Shown one piece after another: positions 33,968 through 48,041 of a DNA stretch of 64,000 nt. Under the pieces are notes generated by a model. That model was not told the DNA's origin. It made no database searches and saw nothing but the letters and a program-made list of their open reading frames with translations. The DNA lies in the NCBI GenBank assembly GCA_000597885.1, contig CP004371.1:5212001-5276000 (forward strand), read 5' to 3'. A program made the translations under genes and the position numbers. Origin of the DNA: Flammeovirgaceae bacterium 311 (GTDB lineage Bacteria; Bacteroidota; Bacteroidia; Cytophagales; Cyclobacteriaceae). Positions within the stretch are counted from its first letter, which is position 1. Each line of letters begins with the position of its first letter.

Positions 33968-35545
33968 TTGTTTATGAAAACCCTTTGTAATAGTCTTATT
34001 CTGATTTTTTTCAGCCTGCTGTGCCATGCAGCGATGGGACAGGAGCAAAGGGCGCAAAATCCAGTTATTTATGCCGATGTGCCCGATATGGCCATGATCC
34101 GGGTGGGCAATATATACTACATGAGCAGTACCACCATGCACATGAGCCCGGGGTTGCCTATCATGAAATCCACCGACCTGGTAAACTGGGAATTGGTCAG
34201 TTACGCCTACGATACCCTGGTCGATGTTGCGGCATTAAATCTTGAAAAGGGGCAAAACTCCTATGGGAGAGGCTCCTGGGCCAGCAGCCTTCGGTATCAT
34301 GATGGCATGTATTATGTAACAACCTTCGCCCAAACTACAAACAAGACTTACATCTATACTACAAAGAATATAGAGAAAGGCCCCTGGAAAACCATTTCTT
34401 TTGCACCTGCTTTGCACGACCATACTCTCTTTTTCGAGGGCGGAAAGATCTACATGATCTGGGGCGGAGGCACCCTCCGGATGGTGGAGCTGAAGGACGA
34501 TCTTTCTGGCATAAAGGAGGGCAGCGAGCGTGTGCTAATTGAAAATGCCACTGCTCCCGCAGGCCCGGATATTATGCTGCCCGCCGAAGGCTCCCAGCTG
34601 TTTAAGGTAAACGGGAAGTACTACCTGTTTAACATAGCATGGCCAAAAGGAGGAATGCGTACCGTAATCGTCCATCGGGCTGATCAACTCACCGGCCCTT
34701 ACGAGGGCAGGCTGGCGCTGCAGGACAAAGGCGTGGCACAGGGAGGCCTTATCGATACACCTGAGGGCATATGGTATGCGTACCTGTTCCGGGATTGGGG
34801 AGCCGTAGGCCGTATCCCTTATCTTGTTCCGGTAATATGGGAAGCAGATTGGCCAGTATTGGGAATTGGTGGTAAAGTGCCTGATGTGCTTGATCTGCCT
34901 GCAAGCAAGGGACTGATGCCGGGTATCGTAGCTTCCGATGAATTCAGCCGCAAAAAAGGGGAGCCGGCGCTGCCTTTGGTATGGCAGTGGAATCACAATC
35001 CCGATAACCGCCTCTGGTCGGTTACCGAACGCAAAGGCTTTCTGCGGCTGGCCACCGGGCGTGTCGATACCTCCTTTGTAGTGGCCCGCAATACCCTCAC
35101 CCAGCGAACCATCGGCCCCGAAAGTGCGGGAGTTACGGCAATAGATGTTTCCAGGATGAAAGATGGCGATATTGCCGGACTTGCTATGCTGCAACAGCAT
35201 TGGGGGTTGGTAGGAGTTAAACAGGAAGGTGGAGCCAGGTTCATCGTAATGATAAATGGCGAATCGGGCAGGGGGGTAGAAGCTGAAAAAATACCACTCC
35301 GCCAGAAAACCCTATACCTGAAAGCTGAAGGCGACTTCAGAGAGCGCCGGGATGTGGCCACTTTCTATTACAGCCTCGATGGCAGGCAATGGACAAAAAT
35401 TGGTACGGACCTTAAAATGGCCTACACCCTTCCGCACTTCATGGGCTATCGTTTTGGCCTGTTCTATTACGCAACCAGGAACCCGGGCGGGCATGTGGAT
35501 TTTGACTACTTCCGTATCAGCGACCAGATTACCGGAGGGTTGTAA
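33968..35545 (+). CDS. GH43 glycoside hydrolase with GH43_C2 domain
   Basis: A 525-residue secreted GH43 enzyme. A signal peptide ([20 protein letters not shown]) ends near residue 22. Catalytic acids are likely in [13 protein letters not shown] (base), [14 protein letters not shown] (middle Asp) and [18 protein letters not shown] (acid Glu). The C-terminal beta-sandwich begins near 330 ([19 protein letters not shown]) and ends [11 protein letters not shown]. It is clearly distinct from the upstream GH43, with only about one third similar by eye, so the two probably cut different linkages. It lies 95 bp after the upstream GH43. Confidence 0.87.
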   Translation: MFMKTLCNSLILIFFSLLCHAAMGQEQRAQNPVIYADVPDMAMIRVGNIYYMSSTTMHMSPGLPIMKSTDLVNWELVSYAYDTLVDVAALNLEKGQNSYGRGSWASSLRYHDGMYYVTTFAQTTNKTYIYTTKNIEKGPWKTISFAPALHDHTLFFEGGKIYMIWGGGTLRMVELKDDLSGIKEGSERVLIENATAPAGPDIMLPAEGSQLFKVNGKYYLFNIAWPKGGMRTVIVHRADQLTGPYEGRLALQDKGVAQGGLIDTPEGIWYAYLFRDWGAVGRIPYLVPVIWEADWPVLGIGGKVPDVLDLPASKGLMPGIVASDEFSRKKGEPALPLVWQWNHNPDNRLWSVTERKGFLRLATGRVDTSFVVARNTLTQRTIGPESAGVTAIDVSRMKDGDIAGLAMLQQHWGLVGVKQEGGARFIVMINGESGRGVEAEKIPLRQKTLYLKAEGDFRERRDVATFYYSLDGRQWTKIGTDLKMAYTLPHFMGYRFGLFYYATRNPGGHVDFDYFRISDQITGGL

Positions 35546-35660
35546 AGGGTATGATATTAAACTAAATTTCCTGCTAAAGATGGCAAATACTTTCATGCCC
35601 TGTGCAGGAATCCATCTTTCCGAAAAAAAACTCAAACCAGCTAAAACTACTAATCAAAGG

Positions 35661-37199
35661 ATGAAAAAAATATTCTCTAGTGGCCTTTTACTTCTTTGCA
35701 GCCTGCTTGGCTACGCACAAACCACCATTACGCTAAATGCGAAAGGAGCCGACCAAACCATTAACCGCCACATTTACGGCCACTTTGCCGAGCACCTGGG
35801 GCGCAGTATCTACGGCGGCTTTTATGTGGGCGAAGACAATACCAAAATACCGCATGTGAATGGGGTACGTAAAGATGTGATCGCTGCCCTTAAGGACTTG
35901 AATATCCCCAACCTGCGCTGGCCGGGCGGTTGCTTTGCCGATACCTACCACTGGAAAGATGGCATTGGCCCGAAAGATCAGAGGCCTACCATTGTAAATA
36001 CCTGGTGGGGCGGCGTTACCGAAAACAACAGTTTTGGTACCCACGACTTCCTGAACCTTTGCGAGCTGCTGGAAACCGAGCCTTACCTTGCCGGCAATGT
36101 TGGCAGCGGCAGCGTGCAGGAAATGATGGACTGGGTACAGTACACCAACTCCAAGGAGGGGAATCCTATGGCGAAACTGCGGCAGGAAAACGGCCGGGCC
36201 GAACCCTGGCAGGTGAAATACTGGGGCATTGGTAACGAACCCTGGGGTTGCGGTGGCAACATGGACGCAGAATTTTATGCCAATTTCTACAAACAGTACG
36301 CCACCTACCTGGCTGGAGGCTACATGGAAGGAGGTATCTACCGCATTGCTTCCGGACCTGCCGGCGATGACTATAACTGGACAGAGGTGCTGATGAAGAA
36401 AATACCTCTTTCGCTCATGGAAGGGATTGCCCTGCACCACTATGCCGTAACCGACTGGAATGCCAAAGGCCCCTCTACCACCTTCGACGAAAAACAGTAT
36501 TTCGGCACCATGAAGCAGGCACTCCTGATGAACGAGCTGGTAGAGAAGCACAGCGCCATCATGGATAAGTACGACCCGGAGAAAAAAATTGGCCTGGTGG
36601 TAGATGAATGGGGCGGCTGGTACGAAGTTGAGCCCGGTACCAATCCTGGATTCCTGTACCAGCAAAACACCATGCGCGATGCCATGATTGCCGGTGCTAC
36701 ACTCAACATCTTCAACAACCACAGCGAGCGGGTGCGCATGGCCAACCTGGCCCAAACCGTGAATGTGCTGCAGGCCGTGATCCTGACCGATGAGGAAAAA
36801 ATGCTGCTCACCCCTACTTACCATGTAATGGAAATGTACAAGGTGCACCAGGATGCCACGCTGCTGCCCCTGCAGCTGAATTCTGCAGATTACCAGCTGG
36901 GTGACGAGAAATTGAAGGCCATCTGGGCGTCGGCTTCCCGTAACAAGGAGGGCAAAACCCACATCAGCCTGGTGAATGTACATGCCAGCAAGGCACAGGA
37001 GACCACTATCGACATCAAAGGGGCCAGCTACAAAAGGCTGAGCGGCAGAATACTGAGTGCTAAAAGGCTTCAGGACCACAACACCTTCGAAAACCCGAAT
37101 CTGATCACACCAAAAGCTTTCAAAGATGCCCGGCTCAAAGGAAATACCCTTACCGTAAAAGTACCTCCCTTTTCAGTGATAGTACTGGCGCTGGAATAG
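35661..37199 (+). CDS. GH51 alpha-L-arabinofuranosidase
   Basis: The start at 35661 gives a signal peptide ([18 protein letters not shown]); an upstream in-frame extension to 35352 overlaps the previous gene and is not used. The 512-residue protein is a GH51 retaining arabinofuranosidase: [19 protein letters not shown] near residue 41, [19 protein letters not shown] at 86, acid/base Glu193 in [12 protein letters not shown], and nucleophile Glu316 in [10 protein letters not shown]. The C-terminal beta domain ends [10 protein letters not shown]. It releases arabinose from arabinoxylan or arabinan, matching the GH43 enzymes beside it. The signal indicates periplasmic or surface location. Confidence 0.92.
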   Translation: MKKIFSSGLLLLCSLLGYAQTTITLNAKGADQTINRHIYGHFAEHLGRSIYGGFYVGEDNTKIPHVNGVRKDVIAALKDLNIPNLRWPGGCFADTYHWKDGIGPKDQRPTIVNTWWGGVTENNSFGTHDFLNLCELLETEPYLAGNVGSGSVQEMMDWVQYTNSKEGNPMAKLRQENGRAEPWQVKYWGIGNEPWGCGGNMDAEFYANFYKQYATYLAGGYMEGGIYRIASGPAGDDYNWTEVLMKKIPLSLMEGIALHHYAVTDWNAKGPSTTFDEKQYFGTMKQALLMNELVEKHSAIMDKYDPEKKIGLVVDEWGGWYEVEPGTNPGFLYQQNTMRDAMIAGATLNIFNNHSERVRMANLAQTVNVLQAVILTDEEKMLLTPTYHVMEMYKVHQDATLLPLQLNSADYQLGDEKLKAIWASASRNKEGKTHISLVNVHASKAQETTIDIKGASYKRLSGRILSAKRLQDHNTFENPNLITPKAFKDARLKGNTLTVKVPPFSVIVLALE

Positions 37200-37367
37200 A
37201 GGCTGGGCCGTTCGTGCAGTTAAAGCTGACGGACACGGCTCTGAAGGTTACACCGCCTGGGCAGACAAGCATAGTGGAATCTGATATTTCCGGCCTGCGC
37301 CTGGGCGGTGCAAGCTGCAACACCTTCAATAATCGCTAAATAAAACAGAAAGGGAAGGGGCACTCAC

Positions 37368-39824
37368 ATGAATAAATGTATTGCATATGCGATTATAAGT
37401 TTGACCCTGATGTTCGAGGGAATTGCACAGCAGCATGCGCCGCTGAAACTTTGGTACACCCAGCCCGCCCGGCAGTGGGTGGAAGCCTTGCCGGTGGGAA
37501 ACGGCCGCCTTGGTGCCATGGTGTTTGGCGATCCCTTGCAGGAGCGTATCCAGCTCAATGAAAATACCGTTTGGGCCGGGCAGCCACACCGAAACGATGT
37601 TCTCGGGGCCAGAGAAGCACTGCCCGAGGTAAGACAAATGATTTTTGAGGGCAGGTATGTTGATGCGCAGCAACTCCTGGACCGGAAGTTTTTTAGTGGC
37701 GTAAACGGAATGCCCTACCAGACCGTAGGGAATCTAAAGATCCAATTTTCCGGGCAGGAGCCTTATACCAGCTACTACCGGGAGCTGGATCTTGAAAAGG
37801 CTGTGGTAACTACCCGGTACAGGCGGCAGGGAGTAAACTACGAAACTAGGGTATTTTCTTCCTTTCCCGATCAATTGATTGTGGTACATCTTACGGCAGA
37901 CAAAACCGGTGCCCTCAGCTTTTCGGCCAGTATGGACCGGCCCGCCCCCTATGGCCTTTCCACCAGCGGAAATAGGGAGTTAGTGCTCTTGGGTATGGGC
38001 AGCGATCACGAAGGCATCGCAGGGGGTGTACATTTCGAGGCACGGGTGAAAGTGGTCACCCAAGGCGGTTCAGTATCGGCCGGTGATAGCGCTTTGGTGG
38101 TAACGGGGTCCAATGCCGCTACCCTTTACATCTCCATTGCCAGCAACTTTAATAATTATCAGGACATCAGCGGCAATGCCCGAGAAAGGGCAGCGGCCTT
38201 TCTGCAGAAGGCCGCCACCAAAGGGTATGATGAAATGCTTGCTGATCATGTTAAGGATTATCAGCAGCTTTTCAGGCGGGTGAGCCTGGACTTAGGCGTT
38301 AGTGATGCCGCTAAAAATCCTACCGATGTGCGGGTGGCAGGATTTGGCAAAGGGTACGACCCTCATCTGGTAGGTTTGTACTTTCAGTTTGGCCGCTACC
38401 TCCTGATTGCATCCTCCAGGCCCGGCGGCCAGCCGGCTAACCTGCAGGGCATCTGGAACGACCAGCTTTTTCCGGCCTGGGATAGCAAGTATACGGTGAA
38501 CATCAACACTGAAATGAATTACTGGCCATCAGAGCTCACCAATCTTGCAGAGCTGCATGAGCCGCTGATCCAAATGGTAAGGGAGCTTGCGGAGAGCGGA
38601 CGGAAAACTGCACGGGACATGTACGGGGCTAGGGGATGGGTCATGCACCATAATACCGATATCTGGCGCATAACAGGACCCGTCGATGGTGCCTTTTGGG
38701 GCATGTGGCCGATGGGTGGTGCCTGGCTGTCGCAGCATATGTTTAACAAATGGGAGTATTCCGGCGATAAGCAATACCTGGCGTCGGTGTACCCGGTACT
38801 CAAAGAAGCTAGCCTGTTTTATCTGGACTTCCTGGTACAGGAACCTGAGCAGGGATGGCTGGTGGTGGTACCTTCCATTTCTCCGGAGAATGCCCCACTA
38901 AAACACCCTGATGCATCTGTAGCGGCTGGTACTACTATGGATAATCAGCTGCTTTTCGACCTGTTCAGCAACACCATCCGGGCAGCCCGAATCCTCAGCA
39001 TGGACGATAGCCTGGTGGCAGAAATCAGCAAGAAATTAAACCAGCTGCCGCCCATGCAGGTAGGGCGCTGGGGCCAGCTGCAGGAGTGGCTGCACGATTG
39101 GGACAGCCCCGGGGACCGGCACAGGCATGTATCGCATTTGTGGGGATTGTACCCTTCTAACCAGATTTCTCCTTACCGTACGCCCGCCCTATTTCAGGCG
39201 GCCAGAACTTCCCTGGAGGCTAGGGGCGATGAGTCTACCGGCTGGTCGATGGGCTGGAAGGTAAATCTTTGGGCACGACTGCTGGATGGAAATCATGCAC
39301 TCAAACTCATCCAGGACCAGCTGACGCCTGCTATTCAGGCCAGTTCTGGTGAGCAGGGCGGTACGTATCCGAACCTCTTTGATGCACATCCGCCATTCCA
39401 GATCGACGGGAATTTTGGCTGTACCGCCGGTATTGCCGAAATGCTGCTGCAGAGCCACGATGGTGCCCTGCATCTGCTGCCCGCCCTGCCGGATGCCTGG
39501 AAAAGGGGAAGTTTCAAGGGTTTCCGCGCCAGGGGAGGTTTTGAGGTGGATGCTGCGTGGGACGGGGGGCAGCTAATGGAAGTAAAGATTCTCGCTGCCC
39601 AGGGCGGTAATTGCAGAATTCGTTCCCATGTGCCGCTTACCGGCAAAGGCCTGAAGATAGCCAAAGGGAAGAACCTTAATCCCTTTTATCAGGAGCCTTC
39701 GATAAAAGAACCCCTTGTCTCGGCAGATGCAGTCATTAAAGAGGTGCCTCTGAGGCGGGTGTATGAATACGATCTGGCGACTACACCAGGCAGTGTATTC
39801 CTATTGAAAGCCGATAAGAAGTAA
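37368..39824 (+). CDS. GH95 alpha-L-fucosidase/alpha-L-galactosidase
   Basis: An 818-residue secreted enzyme with a signal peptide ([17 protein letters not shown]). The GH95 N-terminal domain is marked by [20 protein letters not shown] and [15 protein letters not shown]. The (alpha/alpha)6 barrel has [20 protein letters not shown], with the paired Asn of the catalytic site, then [11 protein letters not shown]. The likely acid Glu is in [11 protein letters not shown] and the partner Asp in [12 protein letters not shown]. These are complete, so activity is expected. In Bacteroidetes, GH95 removes fucose, or L-galactose from complex xylans. Together with the GH43/GH51 neighbours the second is plausible. 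No neighbour tells them apart. Confidence 0.9.
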   Translation: MNKCIAYAIISLTLMFEGIAQQHAPLKLWYTQPARQWVEALPVGNGRLGAMVFGDPLQERIQLNENTVWAGQPHRNDVLGAREALPEVRQMIFEGRYVDAQQLLDRKFFSGVNGMPYQTVGNLKIQFSGQEPYTSYYRELDLEKAVVTTRYRRQGVNYETRVFSSFPDQLIVVHLTADKTGALSFSASMDRPAPYGLSTSGNRELVLLGMGSDHEGIAGGVHFEARVKVVTQGGSVSAGDSALVVTGSNAATLYISIASNFNNYQDISGNARERAAAFLQKAATKGYDEMLADHVKDYQQLFRRVSLDLGVSDAAKNPTDVRVAGFGKGYDPHLVGLYFQFGRYLLIASSRPGGQPANLQGIWNDQLFPAWDSKYTVNINTEMNYWPSELTNLAELHEPLIQMVRELAESGRKTARDMYGARGWVMHHNTDIWRITGPVDGAFWGMWPMGGAWLSQHMFNKWEYSGDKQYLASVYPVLKEASLFYLDFLVQEPEQGWLVVVPSISPENAPLKHPDASVAAGTTMDNQLLFDLFSNTIRAARILSMDDSLVAEISKKLNQLPPMQVGRWGQLQEWLHDWDSPGDRHRHVSHLWGLYPSNQISPYRTPALFQAARTSLEARGDESTGWSMGWKVNLWARLLDGNHALKLIQDQLTPAIQASSGEQGGTYPNLFDAHPPFQIDGNFGCTAGIAEMLLQSHDGALHLLPALPDAWKRGSFKGFRARGGFEVDAAWDGGQLMEVKILAAQGGNCRIRSHVPLTGKGLKIAKGKNLNPFYQEPSIKEPLVSADAVIKEVPLRRVYEYDLATTPGSVFLLKADKK

Positions 39825-39842
39825 AGTAGAATGGATAGATAA

Positions 39843-43006
<3,164 letters not shown>

Positions 43007-43057
43007 AGGGAGGCATTTTCTTGGCAATCCACTTTCTTCTTAGCTGCTTTACTTTGA

Positions 43058-46000
43058 TTAGCCTTCCGTACTTACAAGCTCTGCTTTTGAATGATTTTCC
43101 ATATAGTCGGTAGGTGGAACGCCATAAAACTCTTTAAAGGCAGTGGAAAAGGTAGCCAGGCTGGTAAAGCCAACTGCAAAAGCTACCTCGGATATATTTT
43201 GGTTCTTGCCGGTAAGCAGGCTTGCTGCCTGCTGCAGGCGGGTATTCCTGATAAAGTCCCGGGTAGTTTGATTGGTCAGCTCCTTCATTTTGCGGTGCAG
43301 GTGCACACGGCTAATCCCCACTTCGCCTGCAATCATTTCCACACTTAGGTCGGTATTGCTCATGTGCTGATTGATCAGGTCCATGACCTTTTTCATCAGT
43401 TTCTCATCGGCCGATTTTAGCATGATAGGCTGCACCTTGTCCTGCTGCTGCTGGCTTCCTGAAAAATTGTTCCGCAGCAGGGTCCGGTTTTGAATCAGAT
43501 TCTGAATGCTTTTTTGCAGGATATCCAGGTGGAAAGGTTTTACGAGGTAAGCATCAGCGCCTGTCTCCAGGCCCTCCAGGGTATATTCATCACCGGATTT
43601 TGCCGTTAACAGCACCACCGGCACATGGTTAATGTTGGGGTGCTGCTTAACCTTCCGGCAAAAGGTAATGCCATCCATCTCGGGCATCATCACATCGCTG
43701 ATAATCAGGTCCGGGGCCTGTTGCAGTACCATCGCTAGGGCTTCTTTACCATTCGAACACTCGCTCATGTGATAGTGCGCTGCCAGCTCCTGGCAGAGGT
43801 ACCTGCGGATTTCCGCATCGTCATCTACCACCAGAATACGGCTTTTGGTTTTGGGTTTTACCTTTGCCTCCGGTGTATTTTCAGCAGGCAGCGGCAGGGC
43901 TCCGGCGGAGGGTTTAGTTTGGGGCTGCTGGGGCAGCGTATCTACTGTATCCGCAGCTTGCAGGTGCTCTTTGCCCAGGGGAAAGCGCATAATGAAACGA
44001 CATCCCCTTTCACCTGGATTGTTTTCGGCCCGAATGCTGCCGTGATGCAGCGTTACAATGGAACGGGTAAGGTGCAGCCCGATGCCGGTGCCTTCGGCAA
44101 AATGGTTTTGTGTGGCTTTGGCCTGGTAGAAGCATTCAAATATCCTTTCCAGTTCGTGCCCGGCAAGGCCAATGCCACTGTCGGATATCACAAGCTCTGC
44201 ATACTGCTTTGGTCTATTTTCAGCATGCTCTTCCACACCGCTGTTCAGGTACATCTCTATTTTGCCCCCTTCCGGAGTAAACTTAAAGGCATTGGATAGC
44301 ACGTTCAGGACTACTTTATCGAAATGGCCGGGATCTATCCATAGCGGCAATTCCTCCTGTTGAGGATAGAAATTAAGCGCAATATGCTTGCTGCGGGATT
44401 GTTCGTTGAAGATAGCACATAGCCCCTTGAGGTACCCTACCAGCTCCGTCTCCTGAAACCTGAGCTGGGCCTGCCCCTTGTCAATTTTCTGGATGTCCAT
44501 GAGCTGGTTGATGAGGTGCAGAATGCGTTGGGAATTGCGCTGCATGGTGGTATATGATTGTTGCCGCTCCACATTATCGTCTATCGACATCAACCTTTTT
44601 AGGGGATTGATGATCAGGGTCATGGGCGTTCGGATCTCGTGCGCAATGTTAATAAAAAACTGCAACTTGGCTTCGTTGATCTGCTTGGCTTGCTGGTGCT
44701 GCTGCATCTTTTGGCGGGTACGGTAGCGGTGGCGCAGCTGCAGCACTACCAGTAGTGATAGCAGGCCCAGGGCAAGTGCATATCCCCCTTTTGCCCAGTC
44801 CGAAAAATACCAGGCAGGTGAGATCAGGATGGAGATTTCCCTGGGATTAGAATAGGTGTTGTAATCTTTGGCCCGAAACGCAAAGCGGTAAGTGCCGGGT
44901 GCCAGGCCGTTGAAGGTAACGGTATTGTTTCCGGGCCGCAGGCTAATCCACTCGCCCTCCTGCAGTGAATACTGGTAGGTGATGCGTTCTGGATGGGTAA
45001 ACTCCATCGCCGATAATTCAAGGCTGAAGGAGTTGTCCTGATGTGACAAATGGAAGTGTTCGGCATCCATTACAGCTGTATCTACAATAGGGTAACTTCC
45101 GGATTTCATTCCTTTTTTTACCGCCTTGTTGTGGAGGTAAAAGCCGGTAATGCGCACTTCCAGCCCTGGCAAAGGGCTGGAGATCACCTCCGGTATTTCC
45201 TCCGGGCTAAAGTACGTAATGCCGTTGATTCCCCCAAAGATGAGCTGCCCCTCCTTATTCACAAAGGCAGCGCCTTTGCTAAACTCGTTGCCCTGCAAGC
45301 CATCGTTGGCAAAGTAGTTGATAAACCTCTTGCTGGTTGGGTTTAGTTTAGAAATGCCATAATGGGTGCTGATCCAAAGGTTATGGGACTTATCTTCTTT
45401 AATGGCACATACCACATTGCTGGGCAGGCCATCTTCTGTGGTATAGGTTTTAATCTCATCTGTTTGCGGGTTCAGGTAGATCAGCCCCTTTGAGGTGCCT
45501 ATCCAGAGGTTACCGCTATGATCTTCGTGCAGGGAGTAAATAATATGGCCTCTAAGCAGGCGGTTGGTGCCATGGGTGGAAGCGAAGTTTTTGGTTTTCA
45601 AATCCAGGCAGCCCAGGCCATCGTAGGTACCAATGTAGAGCTTGTCGCGTCTGGTAACCAGCAGGCAATTGATCCAGCCATTGTGCAGCATGTTTACATC
45701 ACTGCTCTGCGCTGAAGGGGAAACCGGGCTGTAGTGCGTAACTCTTTGGGTGGCCAGATCCATGGAATATAGCCCGGCTCCCATGGTGCCGATCCAGAGG
45801 TTTTTGTTTCGGTCTTCCGCCAGGCCATAAACCCGCTCCACTTTGTTGCCATTCTGGTCCAGGAGTGTGTTCACATACTCGCACTTTCCGGTTTTCGGGT
45901 TTAGCCTGGCCAGGCCTTTCAGGTAGGAGCCCACCCATAGGTTGCGGTCGGAATCTTCGTAAAGGGAAATGATGGTGGCAGGTACGGAAGCAGGATCTGC

Positions 46001-47191
46001 CGAAGGGCTAAAATGGGCCTTTTGCGCTCCATTTGGGCCAGTAGCATACAGGCCATCGCTATCGGTGCCAATCCAGCGGGTACCTTCCTGATCTTCCAGA
46101 ATAGCCAAAACAGCATTTGAACCAATGCTGTTCTGCTGCACCGATTTGTAGCCGACATATTTAAAATTGCCGGCCCTGGCCGGCAGCAGCATCACACCTT
46201 TCTGATAAATGCCTAACCAGAGATTACCTGCCCGGTCTTCAAGAATGGCATGTATTTTCGATTTTTCAAAATCGAAGGAGGTCACATTGAAACTACCTTC
46301 TGTAATGACTTTCTTCTTCAGGTCGTAAATCTTAACGCCATAGCCGTCGGTGCCCAGGTAGAGTTCGTCTCCCTTTCCCAAATGCATGCTTGAAATGGGC
46401 AAATTGGGAGCGGGCGGGTAAAGGATAGGAGTGAAGCGGTTGGCGCTGCTATGGTACACAAAGAGCCCATGCTTGATACTGCTCGCATAAAGATTGCCCT
46501 CCTGGTCCTGGCAAAGGCCGGTGATGGCCGTTGGAGGAATGCCCTTAGCCGCAGCATAATATTCGATTCTTCCCTGTTTGCCAATGCGGAAAAGCCCCTT
46601 GTCTTCGGAAAACACCCATAGGTTCCGGTCTCTGTCTTCGAACAGCAGGTTGATCACACTGGCGGGAATCTTATCCTCTAACGGAAAAGCGCTGGGTACG
46701 GCTCCCTCAAAACTAAGGGCGAATACCCCGTAACCAGAGGTGCCCACCAGGATCTGTCCCCCTTGCCGTTGTGTGATGGTGATCACGTGTGCATCAAAAT
46801 GCTCGCCTTCGTTTACCACCAGGGGAATTTTCCGGAAGGTTTCCGTTGCACGGTCGTACAACTGCAGTCCGTTGTAAAAGCCAATGAGCAGATTGCCCTG
46901 CTGGTCTTCAAATAGCAGCCGCACATAATTGTTCAGTAAGGAAGTGGAGTCCCGGGAATCGTGTTTGTAGGTGGTGAATTTAGAGCCGTCGTAGCGGTTC
47001 AGGCCGTCTTCGGTAGCCACCCAGATAATGCCCTTGCTATCCTGGAACACATCATAAATAAGGCTGTTAGAAAGCTCCAGGTCTACTGTAAACAGTTTTC
47101 CTGCCTGTGGGTACGCAGAAAGGCATACACCAACTATCAGTATGGCAAACAGATATTTACCCTTTAGCAGGCAGTTAGGAATATTTAACAT
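43058..47191 (-). CDS. Hybrid two-component system regulator (HTCS)
   Basis: A 1377-residue one-protein sensor and response regulator. A signal/TM segment at residues 12-28 is followed by about 14 two-component propeller repeats (for example FQDSKGIIWVATEDGLNRYD, LWIGTSKGLIYLNP), a Y_Y_Y domain, and a TM helix near 800 (ALALGLLSLLVVLQL). The kinase has its H-box at His851 (HEIRTPMT), N-box NVLSNAFKFT, and G-boxes DSGIG and GTGIGLHLT. The receiver spans about 1119-1235 with phosphorylatable Asp1166 (SDVMMPEMDG), and an AraC-type DNA-binding domain occupies 1270-1367. All catalytic residues are intact. It converges on the CAZyme genes and is the probable sugar-dependent activator of them. Confidence 0.93.
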   Translation of the reverse strand: MLNIPNCLLKGKYLFAILIVGVCLSAYPQAGKLFTVDLELSNSLIYDVFQDSKGIIWVATEDGLNRYDGSKFTTYKHDSRDSTSLLNNYVRLLFEDQQGNLLIGFYNGLQLYDRATETFRKIPLVVNEGEHFDAHVITITQRQGGQILVGTSGYGVFALSFEGAVPSAFPLEDKIPASVINLLFEDRDRNLWVFSEDKGLFRIGKQGRIEYYAAAKGIPPTAITGLCQDQEGNLYASSIKHGLFVYHSSANRFTPILYPPAPNLPISSMHLGKGDELYLGTDGYGVKIYDLKKKVITEGSFNVTSFDFEKSKIHAILEDRAGNLWLGIYQKGVMLLPARAGNFKYVGYKSVQQNSIGSNAVLAILEDQEGTRWIGTDSDGLYATGPNGAQKAHFSPSADPASVPATIISLYEDSDRNLWVGSYLKGLARLNPKTGKCEYVNTLLDQNGNKVERVYGLAEDRNKNLWIGTMGAGLYSMDLATQRVTHYSPVSPSAQSSDVNMLHNGWINCLLVTRRDKLYIGTYDGLGCLDLKTKNFASTHGTNRLLRGHIIYSLHEDHSGNLWIGTSKGLIYLNPQTDEIKTYTTEDGLPSNVVCAIKEDKSHNLWISTHYGISKLNPTSKRFINYFANDGLQGNEFSKGAAFVNKEGQLIFGGINGITYFSPEEIPEVISSPLPGLEVRITGFYLHNKAVKKGMKSGSYPIVDTAVMDAEHFHLSHQDNSFSLELSAMEFTHPERITYQYSLQEGEWISLRPGNNTVTFNGLAPGTYRFAFRAKDYNTYSNPREISILISPAWYFSDWAKGGYALALGLLSLLVVLQLRHRYRTRQKMQQHQQAKQINEAKLQFFINIAHEIRTPMTLIINPLKRLMSIDDNVERQQSYTTMQRNSQRILHLINQLMDIQKIDKGQAQLRFQETELVGYLKGLCAIFNEQSRSKHIALNFYPQQEELPLWIDPGHFDKVVLNVLSNAFKFTPEGGKIEMYLNSGVEEHAENRPKQYAELVISDSGIGLAGHELERIFECFYQAKATQNHFAEGTGIGLHLTRSIVTLHHGSIRAENNPGERGCRFIMRFPLGKEHLQAADTVDTLPQQPQTKPSAGALPLPAENTPEAKVKPKTKSRILVVDDDAEIRRYLCQELAAHYHMSECSNGKEALAMVLQQAPDLIISDVMMPEMDGITFCRKVKQHPNINHVPVVLLTAKSGDEYTLEGLETGADAYLVKPFHLDILQKSIQNLIQNRTLLRNNFSGSQQQQDKVQPIMLKSADEKLMKKVMDLINQHMSNTDLSVEMIAGEVGISRVHLHRKMKELTNQTTRDFIRNTRLQQAASLLTGKNQNISEVAFAVGFTSLATFSTAFKEFYGVPPTDYMENHSKAELVSTEG

Positions 47192-47613
47192 GCTTCGATA
47201 GTGGTTAAATCATCAAAAGGCCAGTACAAACCCAGGTAGCTGCTTATTTGCGGTTCAACTGTCTCCAGAACCCGGAAAGCAGTATGTATATTACATTTTT
47301 TGCGTCAAATTTACAATTATTATAAGCGATCAAATTAAGCCTGTACAGGCGTTAATGCTGTTTTATATAGGCAGGAGGGTATTTCAGCACGAACTAGTGT
47401 GTTTAGGCTTACCTGATGCAGTAAGTCAAGAGTAGAAGCAGCATCGATTTTGAATACTCCACATACATAAAACTTTTATAAGTTTGAACATTTGTTCCCT
47501 CTCTAAAAGCCAAGAAACTTAACTATACATTCCTAGTAATGACTCACCAAAAAAAAGGAAAGAAGCATCCCAAAGCCTGATTTCTCCAAAAAAACAGGAA
47601 GCTTCCAGTGGAA
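47192..47613. other. Non-coding region between HTCS and island edge
   Basis: About 420 AT-rich bases upstream of the HTCS gene. No exact Bacteroidetes promoter was recognised and there is no convincing gene. Confidence 0.4.
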
Positions 47614-47655
47614 TTTTTTAGGCTAAAAATGCGGCTTTTTAGGCTCAAAAACCGC
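47614..47655. repeat. Two imperfect 21-nt tandem repeats
   Basis: TTTTTTAGGCTAAAAATGCGG and CTTTTTAGGCTCAAAAACCGC are consecutive and share 16 of 21 bases. A third partial AAAAAGCC...TTTTTTAGGG motif follows. Their role is unknown; they stand just left of the tRNA-Pro-like repeat. Confidence 0.5.
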
Positions 47656-47691
47656 CTCCAGATGCAGGAAAAAGCCTTTTTTAGGGTATGG

Positions 47692-47758
47692 GTACGCTTC
47701 GAATCCTGCCAACCCAACTACTAAAACCGCATTTGCAAGCTGCAAAATGCGATTTTTT
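47692..47758 (+). repeat. tRNA-Pro 3'-end remnant plus hairpin: candidate attachment site, right
   Basis: GTACGCTTCGAATCCTGCC followed by AACCCAACTACTAAAACC corresponds to the T-arm, acceptor strand and spacer of the tRNA-Pro at 25551. The hairpin after it (CGCATTTGC ... GCAAAATGCG then TTTTTT) parallels the tRNA terminator, with changes on both arms that keep it paired. No 5' tRNA half is present, so this is not a second tRNA gene. It lies in the same orientation as the left copy. Confidence 0.6.
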
Positions 47759-48010
47759 CGTTTTATAGTGCCGAAAGACAGAAAAGAGTTTGGACCGATC
47801 TAAAGCAGGTGTTGGGCGTCCCGACCAGAGAGGTCGCTGAATATGCTCAGAGAGCATTCTACTTGAGATTGTAATATTTTGAAAGTGAAAGGTACACTAC
47901 TCAACTAGCAAGGGAGAAAGTGTAATTTAATAATGAGCAAGTCTTTTATTTTATCCTCGCTCGCCCTATTCCTGGCAAAGCAACTGTGTATCTCAGCTTT
48001 GAAACATCAA
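47759..48010. other. Spacer right of the candidate island edge
   Basis: About 250 bp with no gene I can support. A 28-codon frame at 47933 (MSKSFILSSLALFLAKQL...) ends in the terminator hairpin and is probably chance. Confidence 0.4.
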
Positions 48011-48038
48011 AAAGCCTGACCAATAATAGTCAGGCTTT
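48011..48038 (-). terminator. Terminator for DUF4386 gene
   Basis: AAAGCCTGAC and GTCAGGCTTT form a 10-bp perfect stem around an 8-nt loop. On the minus strand a T run follows. It sits directly after the stop at 48042. Confidence 0.8.
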
Positions 48039-48041
48039 AAC

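Noticed and set aside
34535-35200. 221-codon minus-strand frame
   Set aside because: Antisense to the second GH43 gene; no features of a real protein.
35733-37079. Long (448-codon) minus-strand frame
   Set aside because: It lies entirely antisense to the GH51 gene, whose catalytic motifs are intact; a result of codon bias.
47933-48019. 28-codon frame MSKSFILSSLALFL... resembling a signal peptide
   Set aside because: Its end lies in the terminator hairpin of the convergent gene, with no promoter and no conservation evidence.
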